Assembly (NCBI GenBank): GCA_000708835.1
Contig: DF237885.1
Span: forward strand, 1 to 22,897
Length of the DNA: 22,897 nucleotides
Origin: Klebsormidium nitens
Lineage: Eukaryota; Streptophyta; Klebsormidiophyceae; Klebsormidiales; Klebsormidiaceae
Direction of reading: 5' to 3'
Shown: piece after piece, positions 1-11,514 of the stretch
How positions within the stretch are numbered: the first letter of the stretch is position 1
Layout: every line of letters starts with the position of its first letter
Notes under the pieces: model-generated
The model's database searches: none
Seen by the model: only the letters and a program-made list of their open reading frames with translations
What the model was told of the DNA's origin: nothing
Position numbers and translations under genes: made by a program

Positions 1-686
1 TCGCCGAAGATAACGAGCAATTTCGCCGATTTTAAATTCTGACTCGGTAATTAAACTTCCGTCCGGACGATCGACAGAACTCTCCCGACTCCTCCGGTCA
101 ATTGTCCTGACGATCTCCGGTCAAATGATAGACCTACCCTCCAATCGTCCGGAGGGCCCCAACCTCATATAAGTAGCCTGTGGCCGGCCCCATGTCGGAT
201 CAGTCAATGTTCCGACCAATGCATCATGAGAGACGGACGTGGTTGGCTAGCTAGGTGCGGCGGTCATCTGCGTGCCGCCTCTTCCCAGACTTTTGCAAGT
301 CCTGTAGGTCTTTCGACCCTAGTACGGTTGGTTTAAGCACAGTTTGTGGAACAACTTGAAACTTTTGAGTCCAACATGAAACACAGTGATTGGACGAGGA
401 TAAAACTTAGGAGGGCAACTTAGCTTTTATATGTTCCGCCCACATATGGTAGCTTGAGCAATAAGTTGAGCACGACATGCCGGAACTCTGACCGCGTTGC
501 TGATTGGTCCAACCAGTGTCAACGATAAGATTTCGTCTTATAATCCGTACACTTGATAGCAAGAAATTAAAACCAATTCAATATATCCCCACTGTCAATA
601 AAGTAGAGCCGATCAGCCGTCCCTGCATCATGCAAGCAACCTCAATATTGATAAAAAGTACAAAATTATGTGCGAACCTATCCGCC
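1..686. other. Flank downstream of the PILS gene, no gene recognised
   Basis: This stretch lies beyond the stop codon of the minus-strand PILS gene. Open frames on both strands are short and show no recognisable domain or consistent splice structure. It probably holds the PILS 3' untranslated region followed by intergenic DNA. I saw no convincing polyadenylation signal. Confidence 0.5.
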
Positions 687-3600
687 CTAAATAGGGAAGA
701 GGTAGTAGATATATACAAGAAGCCAAAGCGTGACGGAGAAGAGGGCGCAGATGTGCTCCCAGAAGAGCGCAGCAGAGATCTCCTTCTCTCCATACCCACG
801 AAGTGTAGCCGCCGTACCTGCATATCATAGAGGATGCGCAGTTGATTCTGAGGTCTTTCGGCTGCGACACTTTGTCCTATGCAAAAAGTACAATTTGATT
901 CGGCCTTGCTTTCAATCGGAAAAGCACGGACGATAAGCGATTCGGCAACAAGGATTTGCGGCGAAAGCACTGATCTTGAAATCCAATTCCACGAGTGAAA
1001 GACATGCATCTCGGCAAAGTTTATTCTACGGATCAAATTGAAGCGCTACTGCTTGCAAGCCACATGGTAACCATTAAGCATCCACTTCTGATTGGTGCAG
1101 CAGGGAGACCAGTTGTATATCTCGCTTTCCTCGAGGAATAGTCCAACTCGAGTTGGAAGCGTCAACCCCTTAGCTTCAACGCAACAGAACCCAGCTCAAA
1201 GCCAGAGACTGTTGAAGTATCCAAAGGTCAGCTCTAAGGGTCAATTACCGGTCTGAAAGGGTTCAGGCATGACGTGTTCGAAGCGATATGACCATTATAT
1301 CATTTGCGAGCAGCAGCCCAGAGCACTCCATGAAACTCTCGGTTCCAGAGGTCGAGAGACCTTGCGTTTCAGAATTGAAAGCTACTCACCGACTTGGATA
1401 AACGTAGGCATGGTATGTTGCAGCAGAAGAGCGAATGTACAAATTTGTCTTCAACACGGAAAGAGCCCAAAGTCCTTCACGCCTTTCTCAACATGGTTTT
1501 TGAGTCCTAAGATTGGAGTTACTCAACGACATTGAATGACGTAGGCATGGTGAGTTGCGGCAGTAAATCCACTGTAGCATGCCCATCTTGGTTTCCACGA
1601 CGAGGCCCGAACTGCTCTGCAAGATTTCGTTCTCAAAATAAAAGCAGCTTCTAGGAATACTCACCGACTTGGATGGATGTAGGCATAGTATGTTGCAGTA
1701 AAAGCACGAATATGTACATCTTGTCTTCCACGAGGAGCAGCCCCAAGTGCTTGGCGGTCAGCACGAAACACATGCCGAGCGCAGGCAGCACCACCAGGCG
1801 CATAATGCAGATCCCCACCATAGTTGCGCTGTTCAGATCCGACGCGCCGGGACCTGCCGGAATGAGAAACGTTCAGTGCCGGAACTTAAAACGGATAACC
1901 GGGAGTTTGTCATTCTGTGTGTCCCTGCGTTCTAAGTTTACTGTAATGTCTGCAGAAGCACACCAGGCGCGTCACGCAAATTTCCACCATAGTCGCGCTG
2001 TTCAGATCCGATGCGCCGGGACCTGCCGGAATAAGAAACGTCAGTGGCTGAGGTTTCGGACTTGAGGACCGACTGGATTGTATTCTCAAGTTTGCAAAGA
2101 GTCGCAAAACCTAACCGGCGCGTCAAGTAGATGTCAACCGTAATGGCGCTGTTCAGAGTCGATGGGCTAAGACCTGCCAAGACTGGAAAACGTCAGGGGC
2201 GGTTCTGGAGTTGCGTGGGGCTAAAAAGTGTGTTCGCGAACGAAACATTGCACTCTTTCGAGTGAGAAGTCACCCAGTGTCTAGTAAGACCTTGGATTAA
2301 ACTGCGCCCGGATCAAGCGCCACCAGAAGCGTAACACAGAAGCCCACCGTACTCGCCCTCTTCAGATTCGATGTGCCATACTGCCAAATCGTCAGTGGCG
2401 TAACCTCTGGACCGAGTAGGTGAAAGGTGTAATCGTAGGTGACGTTTTTGCGTTCTCGTAGAGTTGTATAAGAATTTTCAGCAACACCAACCGTCCTATG
2501 CAGATGCCCATCATAGTGAAGCTGTTCAGATGGGATGCGCTAAGACCTGTCGAACTGCAAGAGGTTGAACTGGCCGAAGCAGAGTGGCGGAGGCTATGCT
2601 TAAAGGTAAAGCGTTATCGCTCTTGGATGATCGAACTCGAGAAAACCAAAACGTGCATCCCGGGGTCTACCTCTTTTTAGGGGTAGCCCCAGGTCAAAGA
2701 AGCACGACTGGCTGGCGCGTTGATGACTAAATGGAAAGACGCGATCCGATAAACCCTCATGGCGCTCCAAACAAGACGCCCAATGTTGTCGCATCCTTGG
2801 AAACAGCGCGCCGGCAGCTCGCGAGAGACTGAACGGTCAGCATCTTTTCAAATGCATTCTGAGCTTGTAGTGTGGGTCGAAACGCGTTTTGAATTCGAGA
2901 ACGCACACATGGAAATCTGATGTCAGATTCTGAGAGGCCCGCAACCCAGTATGAAGAAAAGAGGGGCCTGCGAAACTTCCGCCTACCTCAAAAATGAAAA
3001 CAACAAAATATTGGAAGTGGAGAGGAGTGGTAAAAACTAGTGGGCCCGAAACAGACTCGACTGTGCAGCTAGCTCGGAACGCTGTCTGAGATTGCCCGCA
3101 GTGGACAGAGGCAGCATTTGTAGAATCCATCTAGTAGCAAAGGAATCCACGCCACCACCGGTGTGCAAGACAAAAAGGTCCAAAAAAGTAAAGAGCCCTT
3201 ACCGCCGCCTAGATTGCCTCCCAACACCAGGATAAGGCACGGAATCATCGCTTGCCTGTCAAAAAAGCGAAACGAGTTTGATGTCATGTACGGGTCGGCT
3301 CGCAAGTTCGCTTTAAGTGCTCTGCGTTTGTCAGCCCTCGTCAATTTATTCGTTGCATTTCACCATTTGCGAGCTACAGCGCCCGTCACAAGGGGTTGCA
3401 AAATGCGTCGCGGATTGAGGAGAGCGGTCGCGCCGCTCCTCATTTTATGTCAGCAGGATGAAATCAAACGAGTTAGCCGCAATTCGGAGTCAACAGAGAA
3501 GACGTGCTTCGAGCCAGTGAAGGACCTCAACGATTACAAAGAGAGCATAGTTGCTGAAGGAAGACCTCTTGTCTGTTTTAGCAGGTAAATTAGCGACGTA

Positions 3601-6600
3601 TTTACGCCTGGCTGATCTCAATAATGCGAGCCCTTAAATGATTTCTGACGCAGTCCGAGCGATTCCGGAGACAAGGAAAAGTCAAAGCCTTTCAGCCACG
3701 TTTCCGTAAACTAGAATGTCCTCCCCCTTGGAAGTTCTGCGATGGAGGGTTAAGTACGGGGTTAAGAATGTCCCGTTTTCGCAGTAGGGAATTTGCTGGG
3801 GGTAGTAGGGGGGTTAGTAGCTCAAGTTTCGATCTCGGTCAATGCGGTCAACCCGGTAAGGGTTTCGGCCAATAGGATCACGATCACTTACCATTTTTGG
3901 AACATGTCATGTCAATAAGGGAGGCAAACAGTAAGGAGCTCATCCGCAGAGTGCCACGTTCGCTTGAAGCTTGACCAATGAGTGGACACCAACTCGCCAC
4001 GTGTCACGAGGTCAGATGAAAGGCTGACGTGCCTCACCCAATGATCGAGACGGAATCCGTGACGACCCGGAACGGTCCGTAGGTGTCAAACAGCGCCCAC
4101 TTGAGCGGCGGAATGGCACCCACGAAAAGTGCGGCCAACTGCGCAGAAAAAAACTTTTATTCTCAGAAACCATTAAATTTTCGGTCACAATGAGCGTACA
4201 CCCTCAGAACCGGCGCCTTTGTAAAGCGAGAGAGTGTGCGTAGCCAACCGCAGGAGGTTGTCCTCAAAAGGCAACACAATGGGTGGACAAGCCTGCTATC
4301 AGGTCGCCGCCAATGAACCGGTCTTTCGACACCCGCTGCGTTCTGGACACCGGGCCGTCACGCGGGCAGCATTTCCCGGATTGTAACGACAGTGCATTCT
4401 CGGAAACGTAATCGTCCTCCCTTAACTGCAACGTGTATTTGTCTGTCGCAGAATGGAAAGTGCGTTCGCAACTCCAAATCCTGCCTTAGATTCTCTCCTG
4501 TGAATGGTAACCGTCCCAGGAAGCCAATGAAACATGATTCGCGCTTACGTGTATTCCAAGAAAAATGGTAGCATTGCTCGAACGAGCAGCGAAAAAGAGT
4601 CAACGAGCGACGGAAAGCTCACCGAGAGTGCGACTCAATGCAGAACTGTGTGCAGAAAGCAGAAGAAAACCAAAGACGTTTGCGGAACTCACCGCGCCGG
4701 CGATCGGCGGCCGCATGATTTGATGCAGCCGCAAGAGCTTCGCGAAGCTCTTGACCTGCAGGACCGCGGGTCTAGGGAATTGGTTAAGAATGGTTCAGAA
4801 TCGACTATCAGGGTTTACAGAGATACCGTGTCAAACGCTTCAGTACCAGCAGAAGGTGATGCACCAGGGGCTTCAAGAGAATTCTGAATTCCTGGCGCGC
4901 TATCTTTAGAACCCAGATTTCCGATTCTAGCTGTAAACCCAAGAAGGAAAGGAACAGTTTGCTCTAGCGTTCTGTGAAGGGTCTAGTCTGCTAGCGAACC
5001 CATCCTCAATGAGAAGGACGCGCATGCCATCAGTGCACCCATCACAACGAACCCAACCCTCGTATTCAAATCGGACAGATCCGCCCCACATCTTTGGACA
5101 TGCTTCAGGTTGGCTTGCGCTTCCCGGCCTAATAAAACGAGCGCAGGCTCACAGAGTCTTACACGGTCACAGGACCAAAGCTGTCAAACCGTGTCCTGAC
5201 TTGGATTGTAACAGATAGGCAGAGGGACCTGCAGGCCCATGTTACTGACGCATTAAGAGGAACCTGGACCTTTAACCCTAGAACGAGACCGTTTCACTTG
5301 CCCCACCTTTTCGTAAACGCTCCGGGTTAGTTTGCGCTCTGAATCCTCGAGCAGCGGGGCATGCAACCTACACGACCTTCAAACCATCGCCCTTGACTAA
5401 AATTTTGACCCACCTTTTTGTAAACGCTTCGGGTTAGTTTGCGGCTCCGAGTCGAAAAGCGGGGCGCGCAGGACCTTAAAATCAACACAACAGGGGGACC
5501 TGAGCCTCCTCAACCTATCCCTTAACCCGCCCTTAACCCCGAAACCTCATCCCTTAACCCAGACCGTTTCGACCCACCTTTTTGTAGAGGCTTCGGGTTA
5601 ACTTGCGCTCTGAGTCGTCGAGCAGCGGGGCGCGCAACCCGGTCGCGACGGAGAGGCGGCGGCGCGGCGTGGTCCCCATGCGGAGGGAGTGCTCCGCGGG
5701 GAGTTGGAGGGAGTCGTACACAAGCGTCCACAGAATGATGGCGAGCGGCTGAGGGGACGATTCCAAGTATATTCTACTTTTTGCTTATTCCAGATTTGGA
5801 AAAGTCGCTTCCTTGCTTCCTCCCGTCTCTTGTGCGTCTCAGGGTGACAGAGCTCTGATTGGTGGTTATTCAACAAACATCGACGTTTCAGAGATCACGG
5901 GTTGGTTTGAATCTGCATCCGGAACTCGGTTCGTGGATGGTCGGTTTTGTGGACAGAACGATGGCCAATAGCGGGAGAGAAACAAATTTGCTGATTCAGT
6001 TTCAGTACTCGACGTAATGAGAATTGATTTTGGGAGTGTTGACGAGTCAAGAATTTTGATGTGGCATCATAGCTCTACGTCCGGATCAAACGGACTTTGA
6101 AAGAGCAAGTAAAGGGCACGTAGGGTCGAAACAGGGGCTCGAACCATTCAACGCACGAAACCGGGGCTTGAACGATTTTGATTGTCGGTCCTTCCTGGTG
6201 TCAGGCAAACCGCCCCAACAAAATGGTTTGACCGAGCGCTTTTAACGAGCCTGGCGAATTGTTCTTTCCAACTCTGTTGCAGTGAGAGTGATGTAGGTTA
6301 TGGGTCCTTAAACGGCGAAACAAGAAGAAGTTGCGAGGCAAAAGCAAAGAAACAGGAAAGCGACAGGAAACGCGCGAAGTCGTATTCTTGGCAACTCACC
6401 CACATCCCAAAAGCAACGTAAGATACGCCCCTGGCAAGACATGAAGCGGTGTCACCGAACGGGTTCGACGGGTCTTGGCACACGGCGGTCACCAGAACCA
6501 ACGGCAGGTTGCCCATGTTACCTGAAATTGAAGGAAGCAGATAGTTTTGAAGACCTGGCGTTGATTGTGCCGTTCATCAGTGGGAAGGACTTGGCTTTCA

Positions 6601-8593
6601 GCCGCCATGAGATGTGCACATAAGCCAGCCTCAATAAGTATGTTCGTAAGTGGAACGAGTCTAGGCGGTATGCTAACAGGGCGTGCTTGGAAATCAGCGT
6701 TCTGCGACGCTCCGTACAGTTTGGAGAGAGCCCCCACTGCGATGTTGAATTGCTAACAGGCCAAGTGGATGGCTATGAAAGGGTTGGCTGGGGACGAAAC
6801 GAGGTGGGCAAACGGAAGATAGGAGAGGGGATGTGCAGAAAGCGAGATGGGCTGTTGACAAAACGAGCGACTGTTGGCAAATTGGATTTGGGCTGTCAAG
6901 GTCAAAAGACAGGTTGTAAAGATACGAGATGGGCTCCTATCTTAACCGACGGGCTGTGTGAGAAATGACGATGGGCTGCTATTGAGGGGACGAGGTGTTG
7001 GGGAATAAGCTGTTGATAATAAGAGACGGGCCTTGGATACAAGAGTGAGGCCCTGATGCTCACCTATACCCACGGTGAAAATGACGAGCCGTGTGTATTC
7101 CAGAGGCGGTTTGCAGATGAGGACCACTATATACCCTAAGAAGCAACCGATCGTGCAACCCGCCAAGATGTTAATCGGAATAAAGTACCTGCAGATTCAA
7201 CGATTGGACTCTTCAGGCTTCAGCAGCCCAGCAAGCTAACTCTGACAGGTCCTCATTCACTATTGAAGAGCACAAGGTGCCTTTTGCAGACTTCAGTCTC
7301 AGCCGCACATTGATGGCCTTAGCAAGCGATACGGTTGAGCCATTTTGAGTAAACGTCTTCACATGAGACCTTCTTTTTAGACAGGCTGGGCGTTTGTCAT
7401 TCAGGGCACGGGTCGCTCAACAAAGACTAGGCCAGACGTCCGTAAGAACGGGATACCAAAGTCAATTCAAATTAGACAACCACTCATTGATAAACAGGAC
7501 TCCATCGATTCCGGGAGTTCTTTCTTTGACGAACGGATTCCAGACTAATCGACAAAGGGGTTTTGCACTTGATTGGCCACCCCCCCCAAGTCCAAACGGC
7601 ACTTCGCAGAGCAGGCAATTCAAAAGCGCTTTGGTGAGAAGGCCCGGAAACTCAGACTTGCCCTTCAATGCAAAAGTGATATCGACACCCAGACTGAGCT
7701 TTACAACCCACATCGTAGGTTTTCAAATTATAAGAAGAACGTCAAGTATCGTGATACCATAAAACTCACCACTTGATCATGTTTGTGATGTCGACACCTT
7801 GGCCCAGTTTCACAAACACCAGTGCCGGCAGTAGCAACACGAAAACGAGCTGCGAAAACGGGATGTTTGTCAGCTTTTATGAAGTTACGAAGCTAAACTC
7901 TCTGGGCGGAACGGGGGTAGATTAGCCGACCCATGCTGGGGACGCTTGTATCGACGGCTATGAAGCGTTGCGATGAAACTTCCTTGCTTGACTTGGGCTT
8001 TCGAAACATCCTGATTGGTAGTTGGCAACCTAGATGGAGTTACTGTCAGTATTTCTCTAGTTCAAAGCGAGTAGCCAGAGAATGGCTCTAGGCAGGATCA
8101 GAGTGGCTACCAGGAAAATATATTGTGTCGCTCACTTGACAGCGTGACAGCGATTGGCCTCTGGGAACAGCGAGTCACATAGATTCCGACAGTCCTGATT
8201 GTGTAATTTCCCACGGTGCTACAGTGTTTCTGGGCCTCGTTGTCAGCATTCTCAAGGAGGGCGTTTCTCAGCACAAGACCAGTCCCCACAATCAGGAGAA
8301 CTTTAAGCACAGCAAGAACCCAACATCACCACTAGCTGTCAGCACTCAACCATTTTACAACTTACCTTGCTGATGTGCTTCCGAGCCTCGACATTCAGCA
8401 CACCCATGTAGGGGGTCGCCAGCACCAGGCCCGTCCCCGCAATGATGAGCACTTTCAGGACCGGTAGACAGGCCGAAAGAATCAGCTTCCGTAGGTCCAT
8501 TTGGTGGGCCGGTTGGGGGGCGCCCGTTAACGCCCCCGCCGCACCCTCTAGGGCGCCACTCAGCCATGGGGGGAGGAAACCGGCGTCCGCCAT
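687..8593 (-). CDS. PILS: PIN-LIKES (PILS) family auxin efflux carrier homologue, ten exons
   Basis: Members of this family are multi-pass membrane proteins, in land plants located in the endoplasmic reticulum, where they sequester auxin; the role in an alga is less clear. Exons on the minus strand: 8593-8366, 7849-7770, 7188-7064, 6521-6400, 5748-5578, 4755-4693, 4138-4038, 3255-3203, 1853-1665, 817-687. All introns are GT-AG and the lengths sum to 1263 nt, giving 420 residues and a TAG stop. Family landmarks in order: LPVLKVLIIAGTGLVLA (exon 1), LLLPALVFVKLGQGVDI (exon 2), WYFIPINILAG (exon 3), NMGNLPLVLVTAVCQDPSNP (exon 4), MRPPIAGALAALFVGAIPPL (exons 6-7), AMIPCLILVLGGNL (exon 8), VLLLQHTMPTSIQVG (exon 9) and SVTLWLLVYIYYLFPI at the C-terminus. 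The hydrophobic blocks fit about ten membrane segments. Start uncertain: ATG at 8593 (CACCCATGGCG context) adds 31 residues ahead of Met32 (8500), which matches the usual family N-terminus. Several introns contain decayed exon copies. Confidence 0.9.
1383..1610 (-). repeat. Two decayed copies of the 3' half of PILS exon 9
   Basis: Two segments, about 1383-1470 and 1519-1610, resemble the 3' end of exon 9 with its donor site (1660-1745). Shared plus-strand landmarks include tactcaccgacttggat, gtaggcatggtatgttgcag and cttcaacacgg/cttccacgagg. The 1383 copy keeps the donor-like ctcacc; the 1519 copy has a weakened ctcaac. Both lie in intron 9, downstream of the real exon in transcription. Confidence 0.75.
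1960..2560 (-). repeat. Four serial copies of the 5' part of PILS exon 9 in intron 8
   Basis: Copies lie at about 1960-2049, 2113-2201, 2320-2400 and 2483-2560, upstream of the real exon 9 in transcription. Each resembles the intron-exon junction at 1789-1880, with the shared plus-strand core gcgctgttcagatccgatgc. The nearest copy is hardly decayed: its minus-strand reading PGASDLNSATMVEICVTRLV differs from the real PGASDLNSATMVGICIMRLV at only three residues, and its cag acceptor is intact. The others are progressively diverged but mostly keep an AG acceptor. Spacing is about 150-210 bp. Confidence 0.85.
5301..5472 (-). repeat. Two copies of the 3' end and donor site of PILS exon 5
   Basis: Segments at about 5301-5372 and 5409-5472 repeat the end of exon 5 and its donor (5571-5650). 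All three share, on the plus strand, ccacctttttgtaaacgcttc followed by gggttagtttgcg and a gagtcg..agcggggc block. Each keeps the reverse-strand AAAAGGTGGG donor. They sit in intron 5, downstream of the real exon. Between them runs a stretch rich in cttaaccc words (5510-5565). Confidence 0.85.
6775..7050. repeat. Degenerate short repeats rich in acgagatgggctgt words
   Basis: Intron 3 of the PILS gene contains many loose repetitions of words such as gcgagatgggctgttgac, acgagcgactgttggc, acgagatgggctcc, acgacgatgggctgct-like variants and agacgggccttgg. One piece (gtgagaaatgacgatgggctgctat) resembles the end of the adjacent exon 3 (gtgaaaatgacgagccgtgt), so the tract may be a heavily decayed exon-3 copy series. 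The unit length is irregular, about 20-35 bp. Confidence 0.45.
7675..7722 (-). repeat. Decayed partial copy of PILS exon 2
   Basis: The plus-strand text gtgatatcgacacccagactg followed by agctttacaacccaca resembles exon 2 (gtgatgtcgacaccttggcc, cagtttcacaaacacca). The minus-strand reading MWVVKLSLGVDITFALKG aligns with the real LVFVKLGQGVDITNMIKW. It lies in intron 2, downstream of the real exon. Confidence 0.6.
8212..8322 (-). repeat. Decayed copy of the end of PILS exon 1
   Basis: Minus-strand reading LKVLLIVGTGLVLRN, then EAQKHCSTV, parallels the real exon 1 (LKVLIIAGTGLVLAT, then EARKHISKV). The copy sits in intron 1 directly downstream of exon 1. The GTAAG donor of the real exon is not preserved, and the upstream start is absent, so it is probably a non-functional exon relic. 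Confidence 0.8.
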
Positions 8594-8770
8594 GGGTGTG
8601 AATTGGCTCTTTCTGAAGTACTGGTGTAAATTGGCTCACAGGGACTTGGTGGTGAGAATGGACAAAAGAGGAGACACTCCGGTTGGACTAGCGGAAGTGT
8701 GCGGTGTGAACTGGTCTGTGGATCACGTGGTGTGAATCAGCTTCAAGGGATTGGCGTGTGAATGGCCTTT
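8594..8770. promoter_or_regulatory. PILS 5' flank with loose gtgtgaattggct repeats
   Basis: Just upstream of the PILS start, variants of gtgtgaattggct recur about every 27-30 bp in part (near 8597, 8624, 8704, 8731, 8757). They are in plus orientation. I infer 5' untranslated region or promoter; no TATA box was convincing. Confidence 0.35.
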
Positions 8771-10057
8771 GGAAAGCGGGATTGGACAGGCAGTCTGGTT
8801 TAAACAGGCTCCGGGACAAACTCCTTCCTGATGGGGCTACTTGCGCCAATAGTTTTGAACAGGCTGATTAAATTCCAAAAGTTTCCTCCGCCCTTGCTTG
8901 ACTACGTTAGTATGTATGGTTTCAACGGATCAGGGAATTAGTACCTGCAAGCGCAAAGGCATCACCTCAGAGCGGAAGTAGTTGAGATTCCTCAAGAGAT
9001 AAGAGTCAGTTTGATTGCAAGGCCGCTTGCTGTAAAACGAGAGGGACTTCCAAAAGTCAATCTGATGTAGAAACTCTGCCAAGGTTCAAAATACGAGCAG
9101 TCTGAGCTGCAAAAGTCCAAACTTCTAGCGGCCTAAATGACCTCCTTTGACAAGTCTAGCGCATACCCTCGTTGCTTGCGATCTGGAGTCATCGCAGGAT
9201 ACTATTCAAATCAATCACATCCTTAAGGAAAAATGAAGATGTGATGTCCACTACGGATAATGTCTCCAGCGTGAGAACCACAGAATTGCGGCAATGCTGT
9301 CAATGCTGTCAATGCTTGTTTGTCCAAAACCACAAATCTGAAGATGTTATTACATATGAATTGAGATGAGCCCTCTGCCTGATCTGCATGTCGAGCACCC
9401 TTCAATAGATGGCCGCAGATTTACCGGTAGCGTTTGTAGCCAAGTAATCTGTGAACTGGGAGAGATGTACCTTCAAAGAATGAAATTGTACGGCAGATAC
9501 AATTTCCAGGGAGCCCGCAGCCAGAATCTCGTCCTTCAGCCTAGATCACATTGAGACCAATGCAATTGAGTGAAACATTGTTTGTTTGCTTACCTGGCAA
9601 ATTGAAAATCTCGATGCAAAGTCTGTGCAATAGGCGAATGCTGTGTCTAAACTTCACGTGTGCTCAATGCTGCCTAGGTTGGGACGGGCTTCATACAACT
9701 CAAAATGCAAAATTCCTCGCAGTGCATCCTGTCACTGCAAAACGCAGCCACCTAATGCAGCGCCTCCGACAATCCACTTTCTTTGGGAAGATGCTCATTC
9801 CAGTGGTCAACCAGCTCAAACCTCAACATTGATCCAAGCTCCCGAATTTGATCAGTGGCGAGAAGAGTGCGCAGACCTAGCGGTGCTTCGCACACATGCG
9901 AGCAGCATCTTCCTTTTGACTGGAAATTCCAGCTTTCAAGCCATGGATTCGAAACTTGGAACTTGGCAGTCAGTATGCACGCTTCTGGGGCTTTGACACC
10001 ACCGTCCTTTTCTGTGCCCTGTTGGCAGGCTGTGTCAAAACAAAAGTTCGGCAACGC

Positions 10058-10094
10058 GGCGACGCCCTCACTCTAATTACTGGAGGGCGTCGCC
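10058..10094. repeat. Perfect 12-bp inverted repeat (hairpin)
   Basis: ggcgacgccctc at 10058-10069 is exactly complementary to gagggcgtcgcc at 10083-10094, with a 13-nt spacer. It marks the start of a GC-rich stretch that runs to about 10400. A transposon terminus or a structured RNA is possible. Confidence 0.9.
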
Positions 10095-10393
10095 AGCAAA
10101 CTTTAGGGTCCGCATTTGTGGTTGCCAGAGAGCATTTAATGCTAACTCCATCGGACGATCCAAAGGGTCAGAGTTGGGGGCTGCCCCCAGCAAACCAAAT
10201 GGAGTTCGACCTTGTTTTCAACCGCTCGATGGGCGCCACGTGTCTCCCCTGGCCCGAGGCTCGTGCGGTCCGCATAAATCGTGACTTTGCGCCGTCGAAG
10301 TGCAAAAGTTGGGTCAGTGCCGCTGGGCTGCCGGTTTTTGGCTACCGGCGGGCCTTTCCGACTAAAGGTAAGGTGGTGATCCTGTCCATGTTA

Positions 10394-10442
10394 CCTAATG
10401 CCCATTGGTCTACCCGCTGATTGTATACGAATGGGCATTAGG
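10394..10442. repeat. Perfect 13-bp inverted repeat (hairpin)
   Basis: cctaatgcccatt at 10394-10406 is exactly complementary to aatgggcattagg at 10430-10442, with a 23-nt spacer. It closes the GC-rich stretch opened by the hairpin at 10058. The two stems are not related in sequence. Confidence 0.9.
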
Positions 10443-11514
10443 AAAGCCCGGCCGCTATATTTCACCGCTTTTCATCAAAATAGCTCAGGTGGTTTTGAAT
10501 CGATCTCAGACCTGCTGGTAAGTTGTCGCGACGTGAAGATCAGAAATTTTGTCACGAGCAGATGGATAGCATGCACGGACAAGCCCGCCGGAGTTGCACC
10601 ATTTCTCAATCCCGGAGCTCAATCCGATTGAATAGGTCGTGCGGGGACAATGTAAAGACTCGCACAACCGGGCTAGCTTCTGCTCGCAACTTGTATAATC
10701 TGCAACTGACAGGATTCGAGATGCTTAGATGATAGATGCACAAAGCTTGCTCGGATACATATCGAGTATGGTCCGATTGACCACAAATGTTGCCTTCGCG
10801 CGTCATGGCATTCAAACGTTCGTCACTACGGCGGTATGTGTATCGATCAAAGCGTAGAACAGATCCAGGCTTTGACTTGGTACCGTACGTGGAATTCGTA
10901 AGCATTTCATAAGGAGCTAGACCGGTTCTGCATGTTCGTATTCTACCCAACTGCATGGGCGATGCTTAAGGCATGCGCAATAACGTAAAGACTTCAGGTG
11001 ATTCATGTAATGCACGCATGACTCAATCAACTGATGGCAGTTAATGGAGCAGAGGAAAAGCATTCAAGGAATGTAAAAGAGCCATTAGCTGGCTGGTGGG
11101 ATTGCATGGTACCGTGTGTTCTATTAAGACCATGAGATTAATTTTGGGTCAAATTAATATGAGAAGCAGAATAACACTATGTGTCTGTAGTACCTAAAGT
11201 CCACATGCATGACAGACGCGCAAGTTGTACAGAAGTAAGGGGTACAAGTGCAGCTCGTCAATCATGCGAGAATAGCGAGAATCTGGGAAATCAAGCACCT
11301 CATCATGCAGGCACGTATAGTTGTACATGATAGCCAATTGAATGCCATGAGGGTCTAGCTTTGAGAGCAAGAAGCATAACACTGAGACGAGCGTCTTGGT
11401 ATACACACAGCTTGCGGTGTTCAAACAACATCTCACATTTACTCTCACCAACCATGCACTTAGACTCATATCGAAACCTCTACCCGAAACTTTATAGTGC
11501 CCTGCAGGCCCGTC

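Larger units (their letters stand above)
8771..11514. other. Intergenic region without a recognised gene
   Basis: This stretch separates the PILS start from the kinase-like fragment. Open frames on both strands overlap each other, lack domain resemblance and do not splice into longer products. The longest, 9956-10420 plus (154 codons), reads straight through a perfect hairpin and has no family likeness, so I do not call it. A small triplication of caatgctgt is present at 9293-9316. Confidence 0.5.

Noticed and set aside
3163-3588. 141-codon plus-strand open frame
   Set aside because: Antisense to PILS exon 8 and its introns; no recognisable protein features.
9956-10420. 154-codon plus-strand open frame
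   Set aside because: No domain likeness, no homologous feel, and it runs through a perfect hairpin; open by virtue of GC content.
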